DNA of 64,000 nucleotides from JADLHS01 sp044225555 (GCA_044225555.1 JBGAIM010000005.1:248001-312000), one strand, 5' to 3'; positions 50,712 through 59,472 are shown, counted from the stretch's first letter. Numbers and translations are program-made. Notes: generated by a model from the sequence alone, not told the origin.

Positions 50712-51395
50712 ATGAACAATCACGGCGCGGCATTTATCAAGGAGGATCCCTGGCGCATCCTGCGGATCATGGGCGAGTTTGTGGAATCGTTCGAAACCAT
50801 GTCGCGGGTCAGCCCGGCAGTCACGGTTTTTGGATCGGCCCGAACGCGCCGCAGCGATCCGTACTACAAGGCCGCCGTCCAATTGGGAAAGCAACTGGCG
50901 AAACACAAGATTCCCGTCATTACCGGCGGTGGTCCGGGCATCATGGAAGCAGCCAATAAAGGTGCGGCTTTGGGGAAGGGCACGTCCGTGGGACTCAACA
51001 TCGAACTGCCTCACGAGCAAGCAGGAAATCCATACGCCAATCTGCCCGTTCACTTCCATTATTTTTTTGCGCGCAAGGTTTGCTTCGCCAAATACAGCGT
51101 GGGATTCATGTTCATGCCGGGCGGATTCGGCACCCTCGACGAACTGTTCGAGGTGCTCACGTTGGTGCAGACCGAGCGCATCCCGAAGTTTCCGCTCATC
51201 CTGTTCGGTAAGCGCCATTGGGCCGGATTGCTGCGTTGGATGGAAACAGAGGTTTGTGACCGGAACCAGTACATTGGCGACGAGGATTTGAAATTGCTTA
51301 CGCTGACCGATGATGTGGAGGAAGCGGTGGGCGTCATTCTGGAATACCTGAAGCGCGTGGGGCCGCCGGAAACGGTGCCGATGGCGTTCTCTTGA
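50712..51395 (+). CDS. LOG-family protein (lysine decarboxylase-like fold, TIGR00730 type)
   Basis: The 227-residue cytoplasmic protein has VITGGGPGIMEAANKGA (about 69-85) and the family signature MPGGFGTLDELFEVLTLVQTERI (about 136-158). Members with this PGGxGTxxE motif are mostly cytokinin riboside 5'-monophosphate phosphoribohydrolases (LOG) or related nucleotide hydrolases, though often labelled lysine decarboxylase. It is followed after 12 bases by an unrecognised gene, with which it may form an operon. Confidence 0.88.
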   Translation: MNNHGAAFIKEDPWRILRIMGEFVESFETMSRVSPAVTVFGSARTRRSDPYYKAAVQLGKQLAKHKIPVITGGGPGIMEAANKGAALGKGTSVGLNIELPHEQAGNPYANLPVHFHYFFARKVCFAKYSVGFMFMPGGFGTLDELFEVLTLVQTERIPKFPLILFGKRHWAGLLRWMETEVCDRNQYIGDEDLKLLTLTDDVEEAVGVILEYLKRVGPPETVPMAFS

Positions 51396-51407
51396 AGTCT
51401 GCCGCCC

Positions 51408-52181
51408 ATGGCCGCCACTCCTCAATACGCCGTGCTGCAAAAGGACGGCGGCAGCCCGAGCGCGGAGCAGATTCGGCGCGCGTTCCGGTCGTTCAGCAAT
51501 CTCACCGATGCCGACGCCGTGCGGCTGGCGGCCAATGCGCAGGGCATTCTGTTGCGTCATCTGAGTTCCGACCAAGCCCGCGCCTTTCATCGCGCGTTGC
51601 AGGCGGAGGGGGTAGCGGCCGCCCTGGTGCCGGAGAGTGAGTTGAAGTTGTTGCCCGAGGGCAAGGCGCTGCACCGTCTGTCGCTGACCGAACACGCGTT
51701 GGAGGTTTATGACCTGCGCGGTCGCCCGACCCCGGTGCCGTGGGGTGAGGTCGCGCTGGTAGCGGCGGGTGCGGTCCGGCACGTCGACTTCAGTCTGACG
51801 CAGACCGAGCGCACCACCTTGAAGCTGCATTCCGTCCTGGGCGTCTGGCCACAAAAAACCACCGAGTCCGTGCGCAAGGTGGAGTCCGATTCCCAGCTCA
51901 TCCTCGAACTCGTGCTGGCCCGGGGGGCGGCGCGTTATGAACTGGATGCGGCCCAGTTCCCGTTCAAGTACGCCATGGATCGCCCGGAACTTTCGACTTT
52001 GGAGAAGTTTGTCTGGCTCGTGCGCGAAATCGGCAACCGGGCTGGGCAAGCCATCCTGAATCGCGGGGCCAAGGACGTGCATAATGGCGTGCAACTGGTG
52101 CGCGGCTACCCGAGCCGGCAGGCGTTCACGGACGAAATGGTCTGGCTGCTTTGGAACGCAGCGCGGCGCCGCGAAGGATGA
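51408..52181 (+). CDS. Uncharacterised cytoplasmic protein following the LOG gene
   Basis: The 257-residue protein has no signal or membrane segment. The first 65 residues (SAEQIRRAFRSFSNLTDADAVRLAANAQGILLRHLSSDQARAFHRALQAEGVAAALV) look like a small alpha-beta domain of the ferredoxin-like kind. The central part (LHRLSLTEHALEVYDLRGRPTPVPWGEVALVAAGAVRHVDFS) looks like a PH-type or split beta-barrel domain. I do not recognise a named family. It is 12 bases after the LOG gene on the same strand and ends 49 bases before pabB. Confidence 0.6.
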   Translation: MAATPQYAVLQKDGGSPSAEQIRRAFRSFSNLTDADAVRLAANAQGILLRHLSSDQARAFHRALQAEGVAAALVPESELKLLPEGKALHRLSLTEHALEVYDLRGRPTPVPWGEVALVAAGAVRHVDFSLTQTERTTLKLHSVLGVWPQKTTESVRKVESDSQLILELVLARGAARYELDAAQFPFKYAMDRPELSTLEKFVWLVREIGNRAGQAILNRGAKDVHNGVQLVRGYPSRQAFTDEMVWLLWNAARRREG

Positions 52182-52230
52182 AGTCAGGGCCCGATCCATT
52201 TTGGGCCTTGATGGAAATCAGTAAGGCAGT

Positions 52231-53700
52231 TTGAATTCGGCTGTGCGACCGCTCATTCAACAAATCACCACGGCGGAAACGCCCGAGTCGCTCGTCGAGC
52301 AACTCGGCGGGGCGTCGGGGGTGGTGCTCTTGCGCAGCGCCGGGTTTGACTCGGCGCAGGCGCGCTACTCCTTGGTGGCGGCGAACCCGTTCTTGACCTT
52401 TCGCTCCTTCGGTTCGCGTTGCGAAATTTCCCGGCCCCGGATTCCCGACCCCGGACCCCGGACTCAATTCGGCAACCCCTGGCATTTGCTGGATGTGTTG
52501 ATGGCACGCTACGAGTTGCTCGACGAGATTGACCTGCCATTCCCGTTGGGCGGCTGCTTTGGCTACTGGGGTTACGACCTGAAGAACTTCACCGAGCCCA
52601 AGCTGCCCCGCCGCGCGGTGAATGATCTGGAACTGCCCGATTGCCACGTTGGTTTCTACGACAGCCTGGTGGTGTTCGATCATCGGCTGGGTAGAATCTG
52701 CGTGGTCGCAACCGGGTTGGACGCGGACGGTTCCCGAACCGAGGCGCGCGCGCAGCAACAGTTGGAATTCTGGCGGAATCTTCTGCGATCGGAAGCCCTG
52801 CACCGCGTCTCGCGACCCGGCTTTCCCGGGTCTGGTTATGCCCAACCGCTTCATGTCGCGTCGAATCTCAGCCGATCTGAATTCCTGGCCGCCGTCGAAC
52901 GCGCGCAACGCTACATTCGCGCCGGCGATATTTACCAGGCCAACCTCTCGCAGCGGCTCGCCACGTCGTGCGCTCTCAGCGGCTGGCAACTGTTTGAGCG
53001 GCTGCTCCACGTTTCGCCCGCGCCGTTCGCCGCTTTTCTTGATTGCGGCGACTTTCAAATTGCCTCGTCGTCGCCTGAGCAATTCCTTCGCCTGAGCGGA
53101 TCGCACATCGTCACGCGTCCCATCAAAGGCACGCGGCCCCGCTCGGCCGACGGCACGCGCGATGCGCAGCTCGCCTACGAACTCCAGACCAGTCCCAAGG
53201 AACTGGCCGAACTCGTGATGATCACCGACCTGTTGCGCAACGATCTCGGGCGCGTTTGCGAATACGGCAGCGTGCAGGTGCCCGAACTCGCGCGGCTCGA
53301 ACGCTTCGCCCAGGTGCAGCACCTCGTCTCCACCGTCGAAGGCCGGTTGCGCCCGGAAGTCACCCACTTTGCGGCGCTCGCCTCGACGTTCCCCGGCGGC
53401 AGCATCACCGGCGCGCCCAAGTTTCGGGCGATGGAAATCATTGATGAACTCGAGCCCGTTGCGCGCGGGCCGTACTGCGGCTGTCACGGTTACCTCGGGT
53501 TCAATCGCGAGAGCCAGTTAAGCATCAGCATCCGCACCGCGATCAAGCAGGCCGACAAGGCGTATTTCCACGTCGGCGCGGGCATCGTGGCGGATTCGGT
53601 CCCGGAAGCCGAATACGACGAGACCATGGCCAAGGCGCGTGGATTTGTCGCGGCGCTGAACTTCCAGCCATCGGCCATCCCGGATCACGCGAAGCTATGA
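52231..53700 (+). CDS. pabB: Aminodeoxychorismate synthase component I
   Basis: The 489-residue protein has the chorismate-binding domain: SSSPEQFLRLSGSHIVTRPIKGTRPR (about 285-310, with the PIKGT Lys that marks PabB against TrpE), ELAELVMITDLLRNDLGRV and FPGGSITGAPKFRAMEIIDELEP. It makes 4-amino-4-deoxychorismate for folate. An atypical segment at 62-82 (SRPRIPDPGPRTQ) comes from a CCCCGGA-type low-complexity insert in the DNA and is absent from the family as I know it. The start is uncertain: TTG at 52231 has TAAGG upstream, GTG at 52243 is the alternative. It overlaps pabC by four bases. Confidence 0.88.
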   Translation: MNSAVRPLIQQITTAETPESLVEQLGGASGVVLLRSAGFDSAQARYSLVAANPFLTFRSFGSRCEISRPRIPDPGPRTQFGNPWHLLDVLMARYELLDEIDLPFPLGGCFGYWGYDLKNFTEPKLPRRAVNDLELPDCHVGFYDSLVVFDHRLGRICVVATGLDADGSRTEARAQQQLEFWRNLLRSEALHRVSRPGFPGSGYAQPLHVASNLSRSEFLAAVERAQRYIRAGDIYQANLSQRLATSCALSGWQLFERLLHVSPAPFAAFLDCGDFQIASSSPEQFLRLSGSHIVTRPIKGTRPRSADGTRDAQLAYELQTSPKELAELVMITDLLRNDLGRVCEYGSVQVPELARLERFAQVQHLVSTVEGRLRPEVTHFAALASTFPGGSITGAPKFRAMEIIDELEPVARGPYCGCHGYLGFNRESQLSISIRTAIKQADKAYFHVGAGIVADSVPEAEYDETMAKARGFVAALNFQPSAIPDHAKL

Positions 53701-54536
53701 TCGTGTTTTTGAATGGCGAATTCGTGTCCGAAGAGCGCGCGGTGGTCTCGGTCTTTGATCGTTCGTTCCTCTACGGTGACGGCTTGTTCGAGACGATGCT
53801 GGTGCGCGCGGGCAAGCCGTTTCGGTGGGGGGCGCACCTGGAACGTTTGTGCAAGGGCGGAGATTTCCTCGGGATCAAAATTCCCTTCGGCTGCAAGCTG
53901 CTCGAGAAATTCGCGGCCGAACTCATTGCGCGAAATGAAATGCCGGAAGCATTGCTGCGACTGACCGTGTCGCGGGGAGTTGGATTGCGAGGGTACTCGC
54001 CGAAGGGTGCGGATAAACCAATCGTCGTCATGACCCTGCACCCGGCTCCGGGAGGATCGGTCAATGACCCAATGCGTTGGAAATTGATCACGGCCTCCTT
54101 CCGTTTGCCCGCGGGCGAATCGCTCGCGCATTTCAAGACCGCCAACAAACTTGCTCAAGTTCTCGCGCGCGCTGAGGCTGACACCGCCGGTGCGGACGAG
54201 GCATTGTTGCTGAACACCGCCGGCTTTGTGGTGGAGGGCGCGAGCAGCAACTTGTTCTGGATTCGCGACCGCACGGTTTTCACGCCGCCGTTGGCCAGCG
54301 GGATTCTCGCGGGAGTCACCCGTGCGGTGACCTTGGAGCTTTGCCAAAAACTTTCGCTGCCCGTTCAAGAGCAGTCGGTTTCACCGGAGGAACTGCGCCG
54401 TTGCGACGGAGTGCTCCTGACCCTCAGTTCGCTCGGGGTGGTGGAGGCGGTGGAATTGGATAAGACGACACTGTCGCGGTCGCCGGTCGTGGAGCAACTG
54501 CGCCGGGCGTATTGCGAACTACTGGCGAAGGAATAA
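53697..54536 (+). CDS. pabC: Aminodeoxychorismate lyase-like class IV aminotransferase
   Basis: The 279-residue PLP enzyme has the fold-type IV pattern: FDRSFLYGDGLFETMLV (about 20-36), SLAHFKTANKLAQVLARAEA with the PLP Lys (about 142-161), and VEGASSNLFWI (about 178-188). By overlap with pabB (ATGA) it is best read as PabC, which releases pyruvate from aminodeoxychorismate to give p-aminobenzoate. D-amino-acid or branched-chain aminotransferases share the fold, so the assignment rests on context. The length is normal. Confidence 0.85.
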   Translation: MIVFLNGEFVSEERAVVSVFDRSFLYGDGLFETMLVRAGKPFRWGAHLERLCKGGDFLGIKIPFGCKLLEKFAAELIARNEMPEALLRLTVSRGVGLRGYSPKGADKPIVVMTLHPAPGGSVNDPMRWKLITASFRLPAGESLAHFKTANKLAQVLARAEADTAGADEALLLNTAGFVVEGASSNLFWIRDRTVFTPPLASGILAGVTRAVTLELCQKLSLPVQEQSVSPEELRRCDGVLLTLSSLGVVEAVELDKTTLSRSPVVEQLRRAYCELLAKE

Positions 54537-54548
54537 ACCTGCCGTGTC

Positions 54549-55271
54549 CTACTTTGGTGCCAGCACGACGCGGAAGCCGATCTTCTCCCGGCGGTTCTCG
54601 GGCGCTTCGTACCAGCGAAACTCCGGACGGAGGTTGATCTCGATAAAGGTGTCCCACGCCGCGCCCCGGGCCACGCGATAAGGTTTGTCCTGCGGGTCCA
54701 GACACCACTCGCACACGTTGCCGCGGACATCATAAAGTCCCGGGCCCGTCGCGCCCAGCGTGCCGACCGGTGCCGTGCCGGAACGGGTTGCGCCCGAACT
54801 GGTGATGGCATCCTTGAGATCCACGCCGACGGCGAACGATTCCCATTGCGCCTGGGTTGGCAGGGTGTAGGCAAAACCTTCCGGCAGCAGCTTCTTCTTT
54901 TCCTCGGCTTCAGTCAGTTTCGCGCAGAAGTCCACGGCTTCGTTCCAACTCACCGATTCCACAGGATTGCGCGCGCCTTGAAAGCGGCTGGGATTGCCAC
55001 CCGCAATTTTCTGATAGTCCTCCTGCGCCACTTCACACGCGCCGGCCCAGAGCGATTCCGAGATTTTCACCATGACCATTCCGGTGTCGTTGGTGAAGCT
55101 GGGCAGCTTCATCAGCTCCTTGATGTCCACCTCGTTGGTGCCGCCTTCGGTGTCGGCGGGAGTGTTGGTGAGCGCGAGGCCGTTGGTGGCGGGTGGGTTG
55201 GTCAGTTCCTGCGCCGGGAGGGTAAGAACGGTCAGGGCGAGGCAACCAACCAGGGCCAAAATCATTTTCAT
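54549..55271 (-). CDS. Secreted formylglycine-enzyme-like (SUMF1/FGE-sulfatase) domain protein
   Basis: The 240-residue precursor has a signal peptide (cleavage near LPAQ at 20). It is a compact FGE-type domain: MVMVKISESLWAGACEVAQEDYQKIAGGNPSRFQG (about 59-93), NPVESVSWNEAVDFCAKLTE (about 97-116) and GLYDVRGNVCEWCLDP (about 175-190), ending GFRVVLAPK. This fold appears in formylglycine-generating enzymes, but also in many non-enzymatic surface proteins. The copper-binding Cys pair of true FGE cannot be confirmed by eye, so a non-enzymatic role is more likely. It stands alone, convergent with pabC. Confidence 0.8.
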   Translation of the reverse strand: MKMILALVGCLALTVLTLPAQELTNPPATNGLALTNTPADTEGGTNEVDIKELMKLPSFTNDTGMVMVKISESLWAGACEVAQEDYQKIAGGNPSRFQGARNPVESVSWNEAVDFCAKLTEAEEKKKLLPEGFAYTLPTQAQWESFAVGVDLKDAITSSGATRSGTAPVGTLGATGPGLYDVRGNVCEWCLDPQDKPYRVARGAAWDTFIEINLRPEFRWYEAPENRREKIGFRVVLAPK

Positions 55272-55398
55272 TAGCGGAAAGAAAAGCGGAACTCGTGCCT
55301 TGTCAAGCCTGCATGAGCCTTGAAAGGGGTCCGACGCTTCCGGGGCAACGGAACAGGACAGGTTCGATTCAAATCGGGACACTGATTGAAATTCCAGT

Positions 55399-57357
55399 TC
55401 AACGCACGGAAACGACCGGCAGGTATTCGCGGGGCAGCGCTCGTTGCCACCAGTTGCCCGTCCGCCGGCGTTCGGCAAAGTCGGTAAACTGGTAATAATA
55501 GACCGTCGCCCGGAGGTAACGCGGCGGTTGCTGCGGGAACGGATTCTTTTCCAGCAGCGCGAGCACTTCCGGCGATCCTTGCAGCAGCCGCAGGCAGAAT
55601 TTGCCAAACCACGGATTGTCCTGCCGGCGGCCCAGCGCCGCAAACCACATCTGCCAGTCCAAGCGCGGTTGGTGTGGTGCCACGAACGCCGGGCGGCGTT
55701 TCAAGTCGCCGGGCTTGTACTTGAATTCATAAGGCAGCCATTTCACGCCGTCGTGGCTGCCTTCGATCACGATCTCCGGTCGCGACGGGGTCATCACGGC
55801 GAACAGGCCATAACTGTTCAGGCTGCGGAACGGCGCAATCCAGCGCTCGAGGGCCGCCACCGGCTGCAGGCATGGCGACCGCACGCGGAACGTGGCGAAG
55901 AGTTGCAGGCTGGTGATCGCGATGACCAACACTGCCAGGGGAATGGTTGCCAGGCGACGCCAGCGACAGGGAGCTGCGGATGGGAGGAGGCGGATTGGTT
56001 CGGTCCGCGGTTTGCCCGCTTTGTCACCTCGACGGCCAAGGAAAGCAAATGGACGGCTCAGGAAGAAATCATCCAGCAGCGCGACGCACAGCAAGAGCGT
56101 GAGCCCGTTGAAGAAGGTGTAGTTCCCCGTTAGCAGAATCAGCACCTGAAGGGATGCGAGCGAGGCAGCCGCGAGCATTCGAAGCCGGCGCGGCGCGAAG
56201 ATCAGGAACGGGATTCCCAGCTCGATACCGAACATGATTGCGCAGGAGAATTTTTGAAACCACAGCGGCAGTTGGTGGGCGTACCAGCCGAGCCACGTCG
56301 GCAGCGGTTGCGTTTCATAGTGCATCGTGAGCGCCGTCAGGTTTCGCCAGAGCGTGTCGCCACTCATCAACTTCACGCAACCCGACTGGAACATGAGCTT
56401 GAACAGGAGCAGCCGCAGCAGCCAGAGCACGATGCGGGAAGGCGGAGCTTCACGCGCACGTCGCGGCCAGAGTTGCCGCGGGGCGAAGAAGATCGCAAGA
56501 AAGCCGGTTTCCAACAGCAGGATGTCCCATTGGAAGCCGAGAAACTCCCGGCACACCGTGGACAGCGACAGGTAGATCAACCACAACAACGCCAGACACG
56601 GGACAGGCGCGATCCCGACCAACACCAGCACGGAAAGCACGACGCCCGCGGCACATTGCCAGTGCAACGATGCATCCGTGGCGCTGAACCAACACAACGT
56701 TGGCAACAGGCGATAACGGTCGAGGCCAATTCCATTTGCCTTCACCTGGTCGGTCGCATTGGCCATGAATTGGTCTGTTGGCAGAATTCCCTTGCTGCCC
56801 ACCAACCCGTCAATCTGCGTCCACAGCGACGTGAAGGCGATGAGGTAAATCAACGCCAGTCCGCGCAGAAAAATCCAGCGCACTCGGAAATGCTCGGGCT
56901 GCTCGACGTGCTCACCCCAGCCCAGTCGGGTGAGTTTCGAGAACAATGGCCGGTGTCCGGCCACGAAACGATAGGCCTTTTCCGAGACGCTCGCGAACAG
57001 CGGTGCGCGTTCGTACGTGCGCAACAGCCAGTGGCAGGCGGGATGTTTCGCCAGCGTGCGGAAGGCCGCATGCGCGCCGCTGTAAACCTGCCCGTCGGTC
57101 TCGATCAACTGGACCGCCGTATCAAATTGTGCGCGGGGAATCTCCGGAAACCGTGCCGCGATCTCTGCATCTTGCGCGGGCAGATAGTCCACACGCCCGC
57201 CGGTGACCTGTTGCCAGCGTCGGATCCACAAGGTGCAAAAGCGACAGTCACCATCGAAAACCACCAATGGTTTCGCGGGCGGACCGGCAACATGGGAAAC
57301 GTAAGTCACGCGTCCAGCATGGGCAGGAAGCGGCGGCGCGTCCAGTCCGGGCGACAC
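55399..57357 (-). CDS. Lipase maturation factor-family membrane protein with N-terminal DCC thiol-oxidoreductase domain
   Basis: The 652-residue protein begins with a DUF393/DCC domain (VVFDGDCRFCTLWIRRW, about 32-48, the DxxCxxC motif), of about 110 residues. The lipase maturation factor-like part follows from about 155 (RVRWIFLRGLALIYLIAFTSLWTQIDGLVGSKGILP) with about ten transmembrane helices. A C-terminal soluble region (EGSHDGVKWLPYEFKYKPGD, then YLRATVYYYQFTDFAERRR) completes it. LMF1 helps lipases fold in the ER; the bacterial function is unknown, but a redox-domain fusion fits envelope protein maturation. The start is a GTG at 57357; a GTG at 57309 is the alternative. Confidence 0.85.
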   Translation of the reverse strand: MSPGLDAPPLPAHAGRVTYVSHVAGPPAKPLVVFDGDCRFCTLWIRRWQQVTGGRVDYLPAQDAEIAARFPEIPRAQFDTAVQLIETDGQVYSGAHAAFRTLAKHPACHWLLRTYERAPLFASVSEKAYRFVAGHRPLFSKLTRLGWGEHVEQPEHFRVRWIFLRGLALIYLIAFTSLWTQIDGLVGSKGILPTDQFMANATDQVKANGIGLDRYRLLPTLCWFSATDASLHWQCAAGVVLSVLVLVGIAPVPCLALLWLIYLSLSTVCREFLGFQWDILLLETGFLAIFFAPRQLWPRRAREAPPSRIVLWLLRLLLFKLMFQSGCVKLMSGDTLWRNLTALTMHYETQPLPTWLGWYAHQLPLWFQKFSCAIMFGIELGIPFLIFAPRRLRMLAAASLASLQVLILLTGNYTFFNGLTLLLCVALLDDFFLSRPFAFLGRRGDKAGKPRTEPIRLLPSAAPCRWRRLATIPLAVLVIAITSLQLFATFRVRSPCLQPVAALERWIAPFRSLNSYGLFAVMTPSRPEIVIEGSHDGVKWLPYEFKYKPGDLKRRPAFVAPHQPRLDWQMWFAALGRRQDNPWFGKFCLRLLQGSPEVLALLEKNPFPQQPPRYLRATVYYYQFTDFAERRRTGNWWQRALPREYLPVVSVR

Positions 57358-57452
57358 CTGTTACTGGTCGGCATCCGGTGGCCTTCTTCCCAGTCTGGAA
57401 ATTGTCGCTGCGTTGACGCTCGCGCGCAAAATGCCTACGCTGAAGCTGCATT

Positions 57453-58331
57453 ATGAGTGAACTGCTGAATTCTCTGATCGAACTGATCCGCCGCACGTCT
57501 GCTGAAATTCCGGAGGACGTCCACAAGGCCATTGTCACGTCGCTGGAGAACGAGAAGAAGGGTTCGCTCGCGCAGAACGCACTTAAGATTGTGGACCAGA
57601 ACATCGCACTGGCGAAAAACAAATCGCAGCCGATCTGTCAGGACACGGGCAGCATTTTGTTCTACGTGGATTGTCCGGTCGGTTACGACCAGATCACGTT
57701 CGCCGAAACGGCGCGCGAAGCGGTGAAGGCCGCGACCAAGAAGGGTTATCTCCGCCAGAACTCCGTGGATTCGCTTACGGGCAAGAACGACGGCACGAAC
57801 TGCGGTCCGGGCGCGCCGTCATTCCATTTTCATCAACATCGCTCGCCGGAAATCTCCGTGAAACTCGCGCTCAAGGGCGGCGGTTGCGAAAACGTCGGCG
57901 CGCAATACTCGCTGCCCGACGACGGCCTCCACGCGAATCGCGACCTCGACGGCTGTCGCAAGGCGATCCTCGATGCGGTGTTGCAGGCGCAGGGCAAAGG
58001 CTGCGGCCCGGGCATTCTCGGCGTGTGCATCGGCGGCGACCGCGCCACCGGTTACGAACTGAGCAAAACGCAATTCCTCCGTCGCCTTGACGACCGCAAT
58101 GCCGAACCCAAACTCGACGCGCTCGAACAAGATGTGTTGAAGACTGCGAACGAACTCGGCATCGGCCCGATGGGTTTTGGCGGCAAGACCACGTTGCTCG
58201 GCGTGAAAATCTGCACGGCCAACCGTGTGCCGGCGTCCTATTTCGTGAGCGTCAGCTACATGTGCTGGGCCTTCCGACGTCAGGGCGTGACGCTCGATGC
58301 CGGTGGGAACATTGAGAAGTGGCTTTATTAA
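57453..58331 (+). CDS. Class I fumarate hydratase-like, alpha (N-terminal) subunit
   Basis: The 292-residue protein has the Fe-S hydrolyase motifs: QPICQDTGS (about 59-67), DGTNCGPGAPS (about 111-121) and GCGPGILGVCIGGDR (about 178-192), whose Cys hold the catalytic 4Fe-4S cluster. It is the alpha subunit of the two-subunit, oxygen-sensitive fumarase (tartrate dehydratase is the alternative reading). The beta subunit is at 58846, but a four-helix-bundle gene now lies between them. The ATG at 57453 is clear. The enzyme interconverts fumarate and malate in the TCA cycle. Confidence 0.9.
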   Translation: MSELLNSLIELIRRTSAEIPEDVHKAIVTSLENEKKGSLAQNALKIVDQNIALAKNKSQPICQDTGSILFYVDCPVGYDQITFAETAREAVKAATKKGYLRQNSVDSLTGKNDGTNCGPGAPSFHFHQHRSPEISVKLALKGGGCENVGAQYSLPDDGLHANRDLDGCRKAILDAVLQAQGKGCGPGILGVCIGGDRATGYELSKTQFLRRLDDRNAEPKLDALEQDVLKTANELGIGPMGFGGKTTLLGVKICTANRVPASYFVSVSYMCWAFRRQGVTLDAGGNIEKWLY

Positions 58332-58366
58332 GTCGTTACATCGTTGAATCGTGAAATCGTTTGAGA
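58331..58366 (+). repeat. Octamer array flanking the S23 gene, left arm
   Basis: The sequence reads AG, then four degenerate octamers TCGTTACA, TCGTTGAA, TCGTGAAA, TCGTTTGA, then GA. It starts at the last base of the fumarase alpha stop and ends at the S23 ATG. It is the inverted counterpart of the array at 58811-58845. Confidence 0.8.
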
Positions 58367-58825
58367 ATGGACGCGAAAGAGACATTCAAGACGTTTGAGA
58401 ACTTGGAAGTTTATCAGGCAGCGCGAGGATTTCGGAAGGAAATGTATGCCGTCGCTCGTAAACTTCCCGACACCGAAAAGTTCGGCTTGGTTGGCCAGAT
58501 TCAACGGGCAGCGGTTTCGCTGACGAACAACATCGCTGAAGGGCATGGGCGTTATCATTACCTCGACCAGATTAAATTCATGCTCCAAGCGCGGGGTTCG
58601 CTGGAAGAGTTGATTGACGATTTGAATGTGTGCGCCGACGAAAAATATCTGCCGGCAATCGAAGTCGAAATGCTAAAGCAAGATGGCTGGCGCGTTTCGC
58701 AATTGGTCGGCGGTTACATTCGCTTTCTCCGTAAATGTAAGGCTGGCGAAAACCTTACCCTCCGAGAAATGCCCGCCGATTACTCTGTTGCTAACGATGA
58801 TGAATTCTCCGACTCAACGATGTAA
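58367..58825 (+). CDS. Four-helix-bundle protein (S23/IVP and bAvd-like family)
   Basis: The 152-residue protein has the family pattern: FENLEVYQAARGFRKEMYAVARKLPDTEKFGLVGQIQRAAVSLTNNIAEGHGRYHYLDQIKFMLQARGSLEELIDDLNVC (about 10-90), four amphipathic helices as in the protein first known from 23S rRNA intervening sequences. Related proteins include bAvd, which binds RNA with diversity-generating retroelements. No reverse transcriptase is nearby. It sits exactly between the two fumarase subunit genes, bounded by inverted octamer arrays (58331-58366 and 58811-58845), so it looks inserted. The ATG at 58367 is preferred over an in-frame TTG at 58361. Confidence 0.88.
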   Translation: MDAKETFKTFENLEVYQAARGFRKEMYAVARKLPDTEKFGLVGQIQRAAVSLTNNIAEGHGRYHYLDQIKFMLQARGSLEELIDDLNVCADEKYLPAIEVEMLKQDGWRVSQLVGGYIRFLRKCKAGENLTLREMPADYSVANDDEFSDSTM

Positions 58826-58845
58826 CGATTCACGATTTAACGACT
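58811..58845 (-). repeat. Octamer array flanking the S23 gene, right arm
   Basis: The complement reads AG, TCGTTAAA, TCGTGAA, TCGTTACA, TCGTTGAG, TC, matching the left array in inverted orientation. It covers the last codons and stop of the S23 gene and runs up to the ATG of the fumarase beta gene at 58846, so it replaces the space where a ribosome-binding site would lie. Confidence 0.8.
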
Positions 58846-59421
58846 ATGACCAAACTTACCTTTCCCTTCACCGAAGAAAAAGTCCGGGCGCTGAAAGTCG
58901 GCGACGAGGTGCTGATTTCCGGCGTCGTGTTCACCGGGCGCGACGCGGTTCACAAGTATCTGCACGAAGGCGGCGCGCTACCGCCAGGAGTGACGTTGCG
59001 CGACGGCATCATTTACCACTGCGGTCCGGTGATGTTGAAGCAGGAGGACGGCACTTACAAATGCACCGCCGCCGGCCCGACCACGTCCATCCGCGAGGAG
59101 CCGTATCAATGGCAGATCATCCGGGATCACGGGCTGCGCGGCGTCATCGGCAAGGGCGGCATGGGCGCGAAGACGCAGGCGGCGTGCAAGGAACATGGTT
59201 GCGTGTATCTGCATGGCATCGGCGGCGCGGCCCAGGTGCTGGCCGAATGCGTGAAGAAGGTGCGCAATGTCTATTTCCTCGAACAATTCGGCTCGCCGGA
59301 AGCGATCTGGGAACTCGACGTGGTGGATTTCCCGGTCGTGGTGACGATTGATGCGCACGGGAATTCGCTTCACGAAGAAGTGTTTGCCAAGAGTCAGGCG
59401 GCATTGGCGGAACGGCTGTAA
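58846..59421 (+). CDS. Class I fumarate hydratase-like, beta (C-terminal) subunit
   Basis: The 191-residue protein has the FumA-C pattern: VLISGVVFTGRDAVHKYL (about 24-41), GIIYHCGPVMLK (about 56-67), GPTTSIREEPY (about 76-86), GKGGMGAKTQAACKEHGCVYLHGIGGAAQVLAECVKKV (about 102-138). It supplies substrate-binding residues to the alpha subunit at 57453. The gene starts directly after the right octamer array, with no obvious ribosome-binding site. Expression may depend on reinitiation after the S23 stop 20 bases upstream. Confidence 0.9.
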   Translation: MTKLTFPFTEEKVRALKVGDEVLISGVVFTGRDAVHKYLHEGGALPPGVTLRDGIIYHCGPVMLKQEDGTYKCTAAGPTTSIREEPYQWQIIRDHGLRGVIGKGGMGAKTQAACKEHGCVYLHGIGGAAQVLAECVKKVRNVYFLEQFGSPEAIWELDVVDFPVVVTIDAHGNSLHEEVFAKSQAALAERL

Positions 59422-59472
59422 CGACGAGTTAAAGCGTTGAAGCATCGCGCGGCTTGGTTATCCTCACGGCGA

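Noticed and set aside
50682..53487. Two long minus-strand frames (50682-52199 and 52126-53487)
   Set aside because: Antisense to the LOG-family gene, its neighbour and pabB, all of which have clear motifs on the plus strand.
56254..57456. 400-codon plus-strand frame
   Set aside because: Antisense to the DCC-LMF membrane protein; Arg/Gln-rich with no motif.
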